A stretch of DNA of 62,000 bases from Glandiceps talaboti (Eukaryota > Hemichordata > Enteropneusta > Spengelidae). The stretch lies in contig NC_135568.1 in NCBI RefSeq assembly GCF_964340395.1, positions 17,731,776-17,793,775 of the forward strand, read 5' to 3'. This document shows positions 24,706 to 39,842 of this stretch, piece by piece. A program made the translations under genes and the position numbers. The first letter of the stretch is position 1. The number at the start of each line of letters is the position of its first letter. Below the pieces are notes generated by a model. It ran no database searches. It saw only the letters and a list, made by a program, of their open reading frames with translations, and was not told the DNA's origin.

Positions 24706-25985
24706 ATAAAAATACATGTCTGAATTTACAGCTTTTCACTTCATTTGATAAAGCTCTAATGTTACCTGTATAACATCTGACAATTATGCATATTTATATT
24801 CCAATTTATGCCTGTCGTAAGAAATCTAGCAGTACAGGGTGAAAAATTACTCATTTGTATCAAATGAATCTTTTATATAGAGCTTATGTTTTATAATGCT
24901 AATGATCGTTCCGCACATATAATTGGTTTAATGAGTGATGACATTTCGATTTCTGTGAGGGCGCTATTGTTTACGTCGCAGTGAACATTGTACTATGCAT
25001 TGCTGTTCAAGATGTTGATGTGGTTAATTCAATAGCGAAGATAGTTACTCGGGAAATAAAAAAACAACGTAGACGAATTTGCAAGCTATAGTATAAATGT
25101 CTGGGTGATTATTGGTCTTTACAAGGTCTGAAAAACTCGCCATGAACTTCCGAATCATTCTAATCTATCTACAAGCTAGTACTTCTTGTGGACATATAAA
25201 TTTCAAAGACATCTCACCCCTTTGTAATATACAAGACTGACTTGAACAAAAAGAGAACAAAGGACAGTAGAAAATAGGAAGGTAAATAAAGAAATCCCGT
25301 AATGTTCCCTACAGCAGATTTTATGCAGATTTCTTCATTCAGTAAGGTACGCCATATCAGAGCGCCCTCATCGGCAGGAGATCAAGACCAACACGGGCAG
25401 ATCGACTCCACGTATCTAACAGTCGTCTAACACCATATATTTATCAGCCACAAATATTTATTAACACTGGATTGATAATCGATGATAAAAAACACACGGT
25501 GAATTAAATCAAATACCATTGTCCAACATCATAGTAGTCTCTATCTGATAATTATTTAAATCGTTCACATGACTTCTGCCAACAAATTTCAAACTTTCTA
25601 TCAATATCACGAACATCGACGTTGGGGGCGGCATCACACCATTCCTACTAAACTGCGTTCTCGCTTGAAACGATCCTCATAGTACAGACAACGAAAGAAA
25701 GGGTAAGTCAATGACATTGGTATAGTATATCTTAGGGGTGAGATCAATAGTTCAATGGTAGGATAAAAAAACTAAAGTCTTTTACTTTTGGCTGGGATTG
25801 GGTCATTTTAGTTCTCGTCCTTCAAAAACGAAGTTTAATAGATATGTACTCCTATAGACTTTGTATTCATATAGCACTACATACTACTATACTACTACAT
25901 ACTGGCTTTGTGAAGAATATGAAGAATATATTACCTCATTGCACTTCTAAAGGTATTACCCAGTAAGACAGTCATAAACATCACA
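24706..25985. other. No gene found
   Basis: Holds the hairpin-family half copy at 25341 and one CGACGTTGGGGGCGG block (25619) related to GACGTTGAGGGCGGAGTCAC of the segmental duplication. Confidence 0.4.
25341..25372. mobile_element. AGTCTGTAAGGTACGCCATG hairpin family, half copy
   Basis: AGTAAGGTACGCCATATCAG followed by AGCGCCCTCATCGG matches one arm of the complete element. The other arm is not clear. Confidence 0.5.
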
Positions 25986-25987
25986 AC

Positions 25988-26088
25988 TACACACACACAC
26001 ACACACGCGCGCGCACACAGACAGACACACACACATACACAGACACACATAGACAGACAGACACACACACACACACACACACACACAC
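25988..26088. repeat. (CA)n microsatellite, imperfect
   Basis: CA with CG and GACAGACA interruptions. Confidence 0.95.
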
Positions 26089-26422
26089 GGTAAGCATCAA
26101 TATTTAAATGAAGAATAGTAATATTTAATGACTTCATCAAATTTCAAAATTTACAAATCACAAATAAATCTTGTTCAAACAAAATAATATTGAAAACTTC
26201 AACAAATGTACAAATCAGATAATTGACTTTTTTAACGAAATGTCCATGAAACCCAACTTACTGTGCAAAGCGCCCTCTTGTGATGAAACTTTACTGCAAT
26301 AACTGAAACATTGAGTGACAAACACGTATTGTAAAGAGGTCTGTAATTAGAAAAAAGCATTAAACTGTACTGAAAATGCCAAAAAGTTACAAACTTATTT
26401 TCCCTACACCTGTGAGTCTGTA

Positions 26423-29054
26423 TCAGTAATCTGTACTAGTATTAGCTGGGGATTCGTTGTTACACCAAAACGGGGTTCCGTTACACCACGTCCACGTCGG
26501 GGTTGGTATCAGACGATCTGGACTACTCACAGATATACTTTTTTGTAGACATACGTATTCTGATCTCATATCACTAAGAGTCTCTGTCAGTAATATACGT
26601 AACATGACACCAAGGGGAATTTGGTTGACGGTAATCGGGAGATTATCTTCTTTCCTTGCTTGTAGAACCACCTTTATATCTTCCATATCATCAAAGAGTA
26701 CTATCAACCTGCATATCATGTCACCAACAGGGTTGTCGTGGTCAATCGGGGTTTCTTTACCACTTCGGATCAGAAGACATGGTATTATTTCACAGATATC
26801 GTTGTGTATTTCTGCTATAATGTTTATCAGTGCGTCGTATTCTTCACTGGGAGATGTTGGTTGCGTTGTTGTTGGTGGTGAAGACCCTCTCTCGATGAGC
26901 TTTAGCATCAACCATGTCGCGATATTTTCATAACCAGAAGATGCTAACGTAAAACCACGGTTGGTCGGGGGAGTTGTCACTGACTCGGGTGTGCTCGGGG
27001 GAGTAGTTGATGACTCGGGTGTGGTCGATAGAGTAGTTGATGACTCGGGTGTGGTTGGAGGAGTACTAGTGGTTGAAGTAGTTGATGACTCGGTTGTGGT
27101 CGGAGGAGTAGTTGATGACTCGGGTGTGGTCGGAGGAGTAGTTGATGACTCGGGTGTGGTCGGAGGAGTAGTCGGAATTAGTGGTCTGAGTAAAGGAGAC
27201 GGTGACATGCGTACGGTCTTGCTGACAGTATCCTTGTACTTGACCATATACTGTGATAACGGAATGTCGTCATCACCTTCAAAACTGGAATGTGATATCT
27301 GAGATCCTCCATGAACTGTTGAAATAAATAAATAAGGGAATTAGTTATTAAAACTGTTCACTCCTAAAAGTATGGCAAGAACAAGCTCAAGTTTGTCCAA
27401 ATATTGGACAAAATTGACTAGAAACTAGTCTTTGACTTTCGAATCAGTCAATCTGGTGGTCATTTCCAAAAACGAATGCCGTCAGTTTCGATGAGGCCTA
27501 ACAAATAAATTGTGTGGCTCCGATTACACTCGAATTTAGAATAGGTGAGGTAGCGGTAGGTTACATTATATGAGTGTCTAGTCCAGGTAGTTGTTATGAT
27601 TGTTTGATTTTCCACATGGTCTCTGTGTTACTATCAGATGTACAGCCATTACTGATTGGAAGACCAATTACATTGGCCATTTTAAGTTGATGTCATTTTC
27701 AGCATCCACTATTTTTTGCGAGAAATTTCGCGACTCTTTTTCACGAATACGTAAAATCAATTTAGGGTTGGCGTGTAAAACTAGGTGGGGTTGGGTAAGC
27801 CGAACCAAACCTTTTTTAGGCCTGACGAATTATATCTACAATGCCAGATTATTGGTATTTTAGCACTTTTCAGTGAATAGATATTGTGGTTGTATGATAT
27901 AAAAACGATACTACAGTTACAAACTAATGCAGTTCTAACTTAGAGACAGATTCAGAACCAAGCCTTCGCCCAAATTGTAAACCACCTAGTATTGACTACT
28001 AATTAACAGATACAACGTCTATTACAAATAACTCGGAAATTTTATAGTAGGTTAATTAATAAAAAAAAAACATTCCAGTTGTAAGTATTGCAGCCTTATC
28101 TTTTCTATACAAAAGGTTCATCAAAAATGTGACAGTTGTATGATTGTCTGATTACGATCCTTGCTTATTGCGTGGCCGCATTACCCATGGTACCGGTTAC
28201 GGAACAGGGCCGCTTTCTCCATTATTTTAGCGTGAGAAGTAAAACGTAACTCGTTACATGTACACCCGTACGTTACATAGTTAATTTTTACTTGAGGAAA
28301 AGACATTCGGTAAACGAGGGATTTTGTACTACTGGTTAGCTCTTTTATGTAGCAGTAATCCTCAAGTCACCACTGTTATCTCTTTACAGGAGTGACTGAT
28401 ACAAAGCAGTACATGCTGGCTAACAAAATTTACAGAATACACGATTTTGGAGCGTGACTACTGACGTCAAAGTGAAATTCTAATGATATCTAGAGATTAA
28501 ACGATTCGTTTTTGGTGTTTCTTTCGAGTATTTTCGCCATAAACATATCTAGTCGTAAATAACTCATAATTTATCTGAACGTAGTCACAGAAAGACAACA
28601 CAGTATACAATGTATTATTTATAAAAATGGCCACAAAAATCGAGTAGGTAAAGCTACGTGGTTCTATGCCATCTTCGTTATTAGATAACTTAGTTTTTTT
28701 TTGAGAAAACAGGAATGATTAAACACGGGGAATTCGGTTCGAGATTCAGGCGTCGGTACTCTTTCGAAAAGGGGTTCGATATAACAAGAATGAGATTACC
28801 TTGCTCGAAATGCATCAGGTACACCATCACAGTCACAGTCTCGGCAACTTGGAAAAATAACACTAAATGTAGATAACTAGTAATTACTCACCATCTAGTA
28901 CTCTTGCCTTGTACCAGGTCTTCTTCCATTTTGCCTTGACAACATCGCCTTCGTGAAAATTGGACGGACGAACACGACTAGCTGAGAGTGTTGTAACTTT
29001 GCCCTTATCTTTGGCTGGCTCCATCCACACAACTTCAACAAGACTGCGAGACAT
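26423..29054 (-). CDS. Two-exon gene: SH3/tudor-like N terminus, TTPPTTPESS repeats, novel C-terminal domain
   Basis: Exon 1 is 29054-28892 and exon 2 is 27315-26423. The junction is GATG|GTGAGT with acceptor TTTCAACAG. Exon 1 leaves one base over and exon 2 enters with two bases in the frame of the long open segment, giving about 351 residues. Residues 1-55 hold SLVEVVWMEP and GDVVKAKWKKTWYKARVLD, which look like a tudor/agenet/SH3-like barrel of the kind found at the start of many invertebrate BEN-domain proteins (family assignment is inference). Residues about 100-172 are imperfect decapeptides of the type PTTPESSTTP, encoded by 30-bp repeats. Residues 172-351 look globular, with helices around DMICRLIVLFDDMEDIKVVL and LGVMLRILLTETLSDM; I do not recognise the domain. 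There is no signal peptide, so the Thr/Pro stretch is probably an intracellular linker, not a secreted mucin. A TATA box lies about 100 bases upstream. Confidence 0.75.
27600..27830 (-). repeat. Dispersed repeat, family CTGTAATGGCTGTACATCTG (third copy, reversed)
   Basis: The minus strand contains AGTAATGGCTGTACATCTGA, AACACAGAGACCAT and CCAACCCCACCTA. It is more diverged than the other two and lies in the intron of the tudor-like gene. Confidence 0.6.
28190..28380 (-). repeat. Reverse copy of the repeat that flanks the CGTTTTTCG elements
   Basis: The minus strand reads GACTTGAGGATTACTGCTAC, then AGAGCTAACCAGTAGTACAAAAT, then CCCTCGTTTACCG. The first two blocks match the left flank at 4421-4470 and the last matches the right flank at 21805. 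This copy has no CGTTTTTCG insert, so it looks like the empty or internally deleted form. Confidence 0.6.
28892..29054 (-). CDS. Exon 1 of the tudor-like/TP-repeat gene
   Basis: The frame starts MSRSLVEVVWMEP and ends VLD plus one base at a consensus GTGAGT donor. It carries the whole basic, tryptophan-rich barrel-like segment (54 codons). It is too short to stand out as an open frame and was found by translating upstream of exon 2. Confidence 0.75.
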
Positions 29055-29153
29055 TACGAAACTTTAGAACTTTGGTCGGTAGACTAGAAACTGATAGACG
29101 TTGTCGGTTCGAGAAGATGAGATGAAGTGAGGAGCAAAGATACGGCTACGTGG

Positions 29154-29161
29154 CTTTTATA
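29154..29161 (-). promoter_or_regulatory. TATA box of the tudor-like/TP-repeat gene
   Basis: The minus strand reads GTGTATAAAAGCC, a consensus TATAAAAG. It is about 100 bases upstream of the exon 1 ATG, implying a 5' UTR of roughly 75 bases. Right upstream (29213-29390) lies one copy of the local CTAAAGAGGCGG repeat family. Confidence 0.6.
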
Positions 29162-29212
29162 CACTAGAAACGTCGGCATATGTTGAAAGTAACACCAAAA
29201 AAAACCATGTGA

Positions 29213-29390
29213 ATTTGCCCTTTTGTCGACCTTCTGCTTTCTCGACATAGATGGTGTGAAAGTGTGAAATCAAAGTAAAAGACGAATTTGTGAATACGTG
29301 TAATAAACTACTACGAAATAAAAGACAATGATAATCTGTTGTTGTTATTTATATGTTTATCAAGTGCTAAAGAGGCGACTTTAATAACTA
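29213..29390 (+). repeat. Local CTAAAGAGGCGG repeat family, unit upstream of the TATA box
   Basis: CCTTTTGTCGACCTTCTGC, GATGGTGTGAAAGTG and AGTGCTAAAGAGGCGACTTT keep the family order. It starts about 50 bases upstream of the TATA box of the tudor-like gene. Confidence 0.7.
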
Positions 29391-29708
29391 TTAGTAAACA
29401 AGGAAGGACTCTGAAATGATAAATTGTTTGACATCATTGTCGACTATTGGTAGAAGATACACAGATAAACCTACAAATATCTACCGTTGTTCCTTGCAAA
29501 CCGGTTCCTTTGTCTACGGGAATATTCTTGACACGTACAGAGCACTTTGCTCCAGACCGTTTGCTCGTGTTTCCCTGTGTTGTACCTCTTCATCCTCCCC
29601 TTTCCTGTTACTAGTATCCCCCGCAACCCCACCATTGCGTAGATCACTAAGATGATATAGTAACTTCACGAGTACCTATGCTTGTACCGATATATGTATG
29701 TGCTTTGG

Positions 29709-29756
29709 CGGGGGGTTGGGGGGGGGGGTTGGGAGGGGAGGGGAGGGGTGGGTGGG
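29709..29756. repeat. G-rich tract
   Basis: GGCGGGGGGTTGGGGGGGGG then GGTTGGGAGGGGAGGGGAGG: more than four clustered G runs, a G-quadruplex candidate on the plus strand. Confidence 0.85.
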
Positions 29757-29999
29757 TTAATGATTGTCCAACAGTACATTATCGTGACATTCATTGTAAG
29801 AGCTAGGCGCTCCAGTAGCTAAAAGCGTGTATCGTTCGTGTTTTCAAAAAGTCAAACAACGTTATCACCGGTTATAATACAAGGATGATCGAACACCCAT
29901 TTCTTAGTTTGTTGTAAAATATGCAAAATGTGTTTGCACTGAAATACCGTCAAAGACGTCTCTGATAATACAGTACTTGATCCGTTCACATGTTGAAGA

Positions 30000-30250
30000 A
30001 ATCTTGTATTGTCTATTGTCGACCCTCCTTCCTGCATCGACGGATTGTAAAGTAAAAGTCTTTCTTTGTCGATCTGTGATGGATACATGATAAAGGACAT
30101 TGAACATCTGTTAACGTCATCTAAAAGTGTTAATTAGAGGGCAGTGTTTATTATATAGCGATCTAGAAGTGATTGAAGCCGACATAGACGATGGGAGAAG
30201 TGGGTGTTTTTTAAAAGTGCTAAAGAGGCGGTATTTACTTAAATAGCGAT
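30000..30250 (+). repeat. Local CTAAAGAGGCGG repeat family, unit 3
   Basis: Near identical to unit 1 over its whole length. Confidence 0.85.
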
Positions 30251-30800
30251 CGAGACATTATTAACAGGCTGTTAAAAACTTTGAAACATTTACTATGAAA
30301 TGTTCTGCCATTGACTTTACAATCACAAGACTTATTCTTAACTTATTCATACTGTTGAGACTAAATATGTAGTCTTCAAACCTATGTTAAAGATTAGGAG
30401 TGAATATAGACGTTATTTTGTACGAGGAATAAAGATACATGTGTGACCTTTGACCTGTGACCTGTGATCTAGTTATATACTAGAGATGTTCAATGATAGT
30501 ATGATATACAACCCGCGAAAAAACACCGATGCGTTTGCTTACTTGAGGTTAGCATAAATGAGAAGTATTTCATTGGAAGACACAAATGTAATTAGCGTCA
30601 GTAACTTATTAAAGTATAAACACTGCCCATGAGTCCATGAGTCTAGAACTCTGTTTATTGATAAAACGCTTCACATTATAATGACTGAGTCTTTTAGGCC
30701 TATTGATGATATGGGATCATTCTTTTGTTCTCCTTTTCTCCCAAAACATCTATTTCTCACACCTAGATTTTATTCCTACTCTAAACTTGGCCTTTAAAAG

Positions 30801-31698
30801 GATTAGAAATAACTTTGGATACAATTCTAGGATTATAAATAACTTTAGATACAATTCTAGGTTTAGAAATAACTTTAGATACAATTCTAGGATTAGAAAT
30901 AACTTTGGATACAATTCTAGGATTATAACTAACTTTAGATACAATTCTAGGATTATAACTAACTTAAGATACACTTCTAGGATTATAACTAACTTAAGAT
31001 ACAATTCTAGGTTTAGAAATAACTTTAGATACAATTCTAGGATTAGAAATAACTTTGGATACAATTCTAGGATTATAACTAACTTTAGATACAATTCTAG
31101 GATTATAACTAACTTAAGATACAATTCTAGGATTATAACTAACTTAAGATACAATTCTAGGTTTAGAAATAACTTTAGATACAATTCTAGGATTAGAAAT
31201 AACTTTGGATACAATTCTAGGATTATAACTAACTTTAGATACAATTCTAGGATTATAACTAACTTAAGATACAATTCTAGGTTTAGAAATAACTTTGGAT
31301 ACAATTCTAGGATTAGAAATAACTTTGGATACAATTCTAGGATTAGAAATAACTTTGGATACAATTCTAGGATTATAACTAACTTTAGATACAATTCTAG
31401 GATTATAACTAACTTTAGATACAATTCTAGGATTATAACTAACTTAAGATACAATTCTAGGATTATAAATGACTTTAGATACAATTCTAGGATTATAAAT
31501 AACTTTAGATACAATTCTAGGATTATAAATAACTTTGGATACAATTCTAGGATTATAAATAACTTTGGATACAATTCTAGGATTAGAAATAACTTTAGAT
31601 ACAATTCTAGGATTATAAATAACTTTGGATACAATTCTAGGATTAGAAATAACTTTAGACACAATTCTAGGATTAGAAATATCTTATACAATTCTAGG
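30801..31698. repeat. 30-bp minisatellite, 30 units with a 5-unit higher-order repeat
   Basis: Unit GATTATAACTAACTTTAGAT ACAATTCTAG. Four main variants (GTTTAGAAAT, GATTAGAAAT, GATTATAACT, and TTAAGAT forms). Units 3-7, 8-12 and 13-16 repeat the same variant order, a roughly 150-bp higher-order unit. The 30-bp period keeps both strands open (332 and 313 codons), but variant differences change amino acids freely and there is no other coding signal. Confidence 0.93.
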
Positions 31699-32169
31699 TA
31701 GTTATTAACTATGTTTTACATGAACCGTCTCCAGTATAATTGTATTTAAGTTGATATATGTATAGTCTTGTAGTGCTAAGTATGACATTGAATCTGTACT
31801 TTGGGGATTACTGCATGAAGCTCACATGTAATGAGTACCTATGTCTAGCGCCCTCAGTATCGACCTTCAGTTGCCTTTACAGTAAGCAGAATAGCCCCGA
31901 TGGGTTTAGCAACAAGACTAATGCATTGAAATGGGTGTAACATAGCCATATAACATTTAGTAGGTAATATGTGCATACATATCTCTGTCCGTCGTCATGT
32001 CAACGGCACTTTATTTTTGCACCCAAAGTTTACGTCATTGCACCAGCTAGTTCATCATTTGCCTATTAAACTGTTATGCCCTATACACCACGGCTACTTG
32101 TAGTGATATTAAATATACTTCAATCAGTATAATAGCATATGTAATCATTTACACAAAAAGTATACGTGA

Positions 32170-32330
32170 TGATTGGTGTTGTTTTTTGTCGACTAGCCTT
32201 CCGGCAACGACACCGTGAAGGACTGGTGTATCAATACATAGTAAATGGCGATGGAAATCAGCTGTCGTAAGTCTTATTTTTATGAAGTGCTAAAGAGGGC
32301 GCTGTTACTAAATAACCTTCAGACAAACTG
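32170..32330 (+). repeat. Local CTAAAGAGGCGG repeat family, unit 4
   Basis: TTTTTTGTCGACTAGCCTTC ... GAAGTGCTAAAGAGGGCGCT, same order, diverged in between. Confidence 0.65.
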
Positions 32331-32637
32331 AAAATGTTTAATTTTTTTTTTTAGAAAGTTTCATTTTCGTTTAGTGTGTATTTAAGTAAACGTGAATTGC
32401 AGACAAGGATGCTTAGGAGCACATTGAATAAAGTAGAAACGTCCAACAGACAACTCTGATTCTTGAACGGATACTTTCATTACAGAGTCGAGGTTAATGT
32501 ACCCCAGACTGTCATTGGTACGACTGGTCGAAATAAAAGACACGGTGATACGCTTTCTAAACGTGGATTAATTAAGATATTACGCGATTAATTCTTATCA
32601 GTTTTACTTGACAACAGTAGAGGAAGTCATGTGATAA

Positions 32638-32815
32638 TTGGTATTGCCTTTTGTCTACCAGCTGTCCGACTTTATAACAGTGTGGAAAGTGAAACTAGCC
32701 ATGGAGGAACACATAATAAAAGAAGTCGGACATCTGTTGTTGTCATCAATATGTTTTTATGAAGTGCTAAAGAGATGGCAATTACTTCAATAGCGATCAA
32801 AAACCTAATAAACAG
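32638..32815 (+). repeat. Local CTAAAGAGGCGG repeat family, unit 5
   Basis: CCTTTTGTCTACCAGCTGTCC ... GAAGTGCTAAAGAGATGGCA followed by ATAGCGATC, as in units 1 and 3. Confidence 0.65.
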
Positions 32816-34766
32816 AACGGCCACTGCTTTGCAATACAATATGATTCAAAGGGGATATTTTGTATCTTTCCTCTTGCTTTAGAGGCCAGGCACGATTGTC
32901 AATCAAACTCACGTGTACATTATATATTCTGTCTTGTGCATTCTTGCAATGTGTATTAAGTAAAACGATAAATAGACAATTGTGGGTACCTTGTGACTTC
33001 TAGGTACAAACTAGGAATGCTCATTTATAGCTTTCCAAATCGACTTAGACAAACTCTTAGATTCTTGATAGGATATTAATATGACAAGGGTTAAATGTGT
33101 CAAGGAGCCGTACTGAGATAACAAACGCAAAACATGATTGAAATCACACACTGTTGGAAAACGTGTAGGTTGTCTTTATTACTGTAATACTATTTAGTAT
33201 TTGATCAGAGTTGAAGAAGTCATCCTATAACACGCACACAGTAAAGGCACTAAATATGGCCATGGACAAGTACCAGCACTTGTTTTGGCATCATAATTAT
33301 CCACATTTAGTACCTTTATGTTGTCGGCAAAAAAGGATCAGTACATTTTTTGTAACGAGAGAATTGTACCCACCACGTGATAGTTCATTTCACCACTAGC
33401 ACCTATTACTTCATAACATTATACTTATTCTAAGTGTGTTAAGAACATTAATTTCACCTCACTCCTATCAATACAGATGCCATGCCACTCTCACCAAACA
33501 AGACACATTGTATTATTGTAGACGTACGCACCGAGAGAAGTAAATCCGGTTTTTCAAAATTGACGAGTTCAGCTTATGAATAAATAAATGATATAGCTAT
33601 GTGTCAGTAAATGTGGCGAATTTGAAAGCATGGATTGTGTTAAGTTGTTAAATTCTCTATAAACTTTGCTATATATAACGGCTTTCTTCCATCTAGACCT
33701 TTTGAAATAATAAAAGAAACGTGGGGTTCACCGTCTTGTACTGTTTTCAAGGAAATCGCCAATACTTTATTTCCCTATAGAGTTGACACGATATTCGGCG
33801 GCCATATTGGATTCTAAAAATGACGTAATCTTAAAGCTTGATAACAATTTGACATCTATTTCCAAAATACACTCGTTATATTAGTCTTTGATTTCTTTCT
33901 TTATTGTAACAGTAAAAGTTTCAAGAGTTTATTTCTGAAGCCTACTCTATGTTATCAAGATTCCCATCCATTATTACGTTTTTAAAATATTAAAATGTAA
34001 GATAAATTTGCATATGCTTAAGAAAATGATATGGGCAAGTACAGTTGAAAGAAAAGAAAAGGGTTTCCGAATCGTAGTAGTAATGCGTGTGATTAGCAAG
34101 CAATATTGCGAGATCGACGTTGAGGGCGGAGTCACTATCTACAGTATATTACTTGTACGAAGGTTAATTCCTCTGTTGCATATATAGGTCTGAGAGTGGT
34201 AGGCACACACACGGCATTTCAAACGTGTTAGTAAATCATTTGTATTCAAAGCCAAAAAAGGACGAGTAAGACTTTCCCAGGGCAGTATTGTTTGAAATCG
34301 TAGAACAACTTCAAACATACTGATTAAAGTATAGGTAACTAAAAAGAACATAACGTGGAAGGGTTGGGTTACATAGGTTCTTGTAACGATTTTGAGCTTG
34401 AATAAAATGCAAGACAATTGATTTCATGTTACAACCACTTTATTATTCTAGAGATAAAAAAAAATACAATACTACAAAGAATTGGGATTTAAATGTCAAG
34501 TTTGTAGAAAATCTAACACTAATAGCGATAAATATTATGCATAATGAAGAAATAATCCACCATTCCAAAATATGTTTTAAGAATGATTAACGTTACATGT
34601 GACGTCACAGGAAAAGTTGACTACCATTCACTTTTTATCTAAAAAGTTTTATTCAAAAAAAGAGAAATATAAACAAAAGGTGAATTTTAGAATTGATAAA
34701 GAGTGGTCAGATAAAATTTCTTTCAGTGTAGAGCTACTCCTGGTGTTAATACTCTCTACCTACCTA

Positions 34767-34824
34767 GCTACCTACCTAGTACCTACCTACCTACCTACCT
34801 ACCTACCTACCTACCTGCATGCAT

Positions 34825-34873
<49 letters not shown>

Positions 34874-34893
34874 TACATACATACATACATACA

Positions 34894-34922
<29 letters not shown>
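34767..34922. repeat. (ACCT)n(GCAT)n(CA)n(ACAT)n compound microsatellite
   Basis: Four successive simple-repeat blocks at the right end of duplication copy B. Copy A ends in a short CCTA-like stretch at the same place (24310-24340). Confidence 0.95.
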
Positions 34923-34925
<3 letters not shown>

Positions 34926-35180
34926 ACGACATCACAATTCAAGACATACATCCATGCACGAAAGTAAACACACAAGTCACATTGAATGTGTATATGACAA
35001 CGACAGCTTATTACTATTGTCCTGGTTCTAAGACACAGTGTTTCCTTATCTCATGGACGGTGGGAAGTGTTCACCTGCCTCCTGAAAAGGAATAGTGAGA
35101 TGAAAAAACATAAGCAATGAAGACAATGAGACTAACATCTCTCAAATAATTATATCAATATGTCATCAATACATGTATAA

Positions 35181-35216
35181 CAGACAAGATACGCCGTGTC
35201 AGGGCGCCATCACTCA
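35181..35216. mobile_element. AGTCTGTAAGGTACGCCATG hairpin family, half copy
   Basis: CAGACAAGATACGCCGTGTC then AGGGCGCCATCACTCA matches one arm. It lies just upstream of the large foldback at 35.26 kb. Confidence 0.45.
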
Positions 35217-35258
35217 GTGGCCTAACGAGAGGGTCTATGAGGACTGAGGACGGCTATA

Positions 35259-35486
35259 CTGTCGACAGTCGCTCGCGCCTTTTTTTCCTACGTTTTATCT
35301 AAGCCCCAATCCGGCACAATACTACTATAATCGCATACTGATATCGAGGGCCGACGGCTCGGGCCTTCGGGCCACGATATCAGTATATATGCGATTATAG
35401 TAGTGTTGCGCCGGATTGGAGTGCGGCGACGACTTAAGTTAAAATAAAACGTAGGAAAAAAAGGCGCGAGCAACTGTCGACAGTCT
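35259..35486. mobile_element. Large palindromic element, about 228 bp
   Basis: ACTGTCGACAGTCGCTCGCG and CCTTTTTTTCCTACGTTTTAT on the left face ATAAAACGTAGGAAAAAAAGG and CGCGAGCAACTGTCGACAGT on the right. Further in, AATCCGGCACAATACTACTA and TAATCGCATACTGATATCG face their reverses. The centre is a small GC-rich hairpin (GCCGACGGCTCGGGCCTTCGG). Frames across it are artefacts. Confidence 0.85.
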
Positions 35487-35626
35487 AAGGAAGGACAGGC
35501 GAGGAGACTTATGAAGTATAGTTTAGTCGACGAAGGATGAGGGATGGACGACACGGTGTATCTTAAAGTCTAGCCGCTGAGGGCGGAACAACATGGTGTA
35601 TTTTACAGTTTACGACACTATGTGTA

Positions 35627-35632
35627 TTTATT
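35627..35632 (-). terminator. Poly(A) signal of the PGRP gene
   Basis: AATAAA on the minus strand, about 90 bases past the predicted stop. It is upstream of the large foldback element at 35.26-35.49 kb, so the transcript should end before that palindrome. Confidence 0.5.
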
Positions 35633-35721
35633 CATTTATCATCCCCAAGCAGAAATTAAGAAACGTGGATATTCGGTCATTTGGTGGGAATTAATAGGCT
35701 TATACGTACAACAACAATCCA

Positions 35722-39842
<4,121 letters not shown>

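Larger units (their letters stand above)
27316..28891 (-). other. Intron 1 of the tudor-like/TP-repeat gene
   Basis: This is a 1.58-kb intron. It holds a reverse-oriented copy of a dispersed repeat (about 27600-27830) and another repeat segment (about 28190-28380) that is the reverse complement of the DNA flanking the CGTTTTTCG elements at 4.4 and 21.8 kb. No further exon was seen. Confidence 0.6.
29851..34750. repeat. Segmental duplication, copy B
   Basis: Same orientation as copy A, on the other side of the tudor-like gene. It is longer because of a roughly 480-bp insertion and the 30-unit minisatellite at 30.8-31.7 kb, and because extra CTAAAGAG repeat units lie at 32.17-32.82 kb. No gene seen inside. 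Confidence 0.85.

Noticed and set aside
26457-27302. Plus-strand frames of 158 and 113 codons (VVDDSGVVGGV repeats)
   Set aside because: They are antisense shadows of the tudor-like/TP-repeat exon; the minus strand has matching splice sites and phase.
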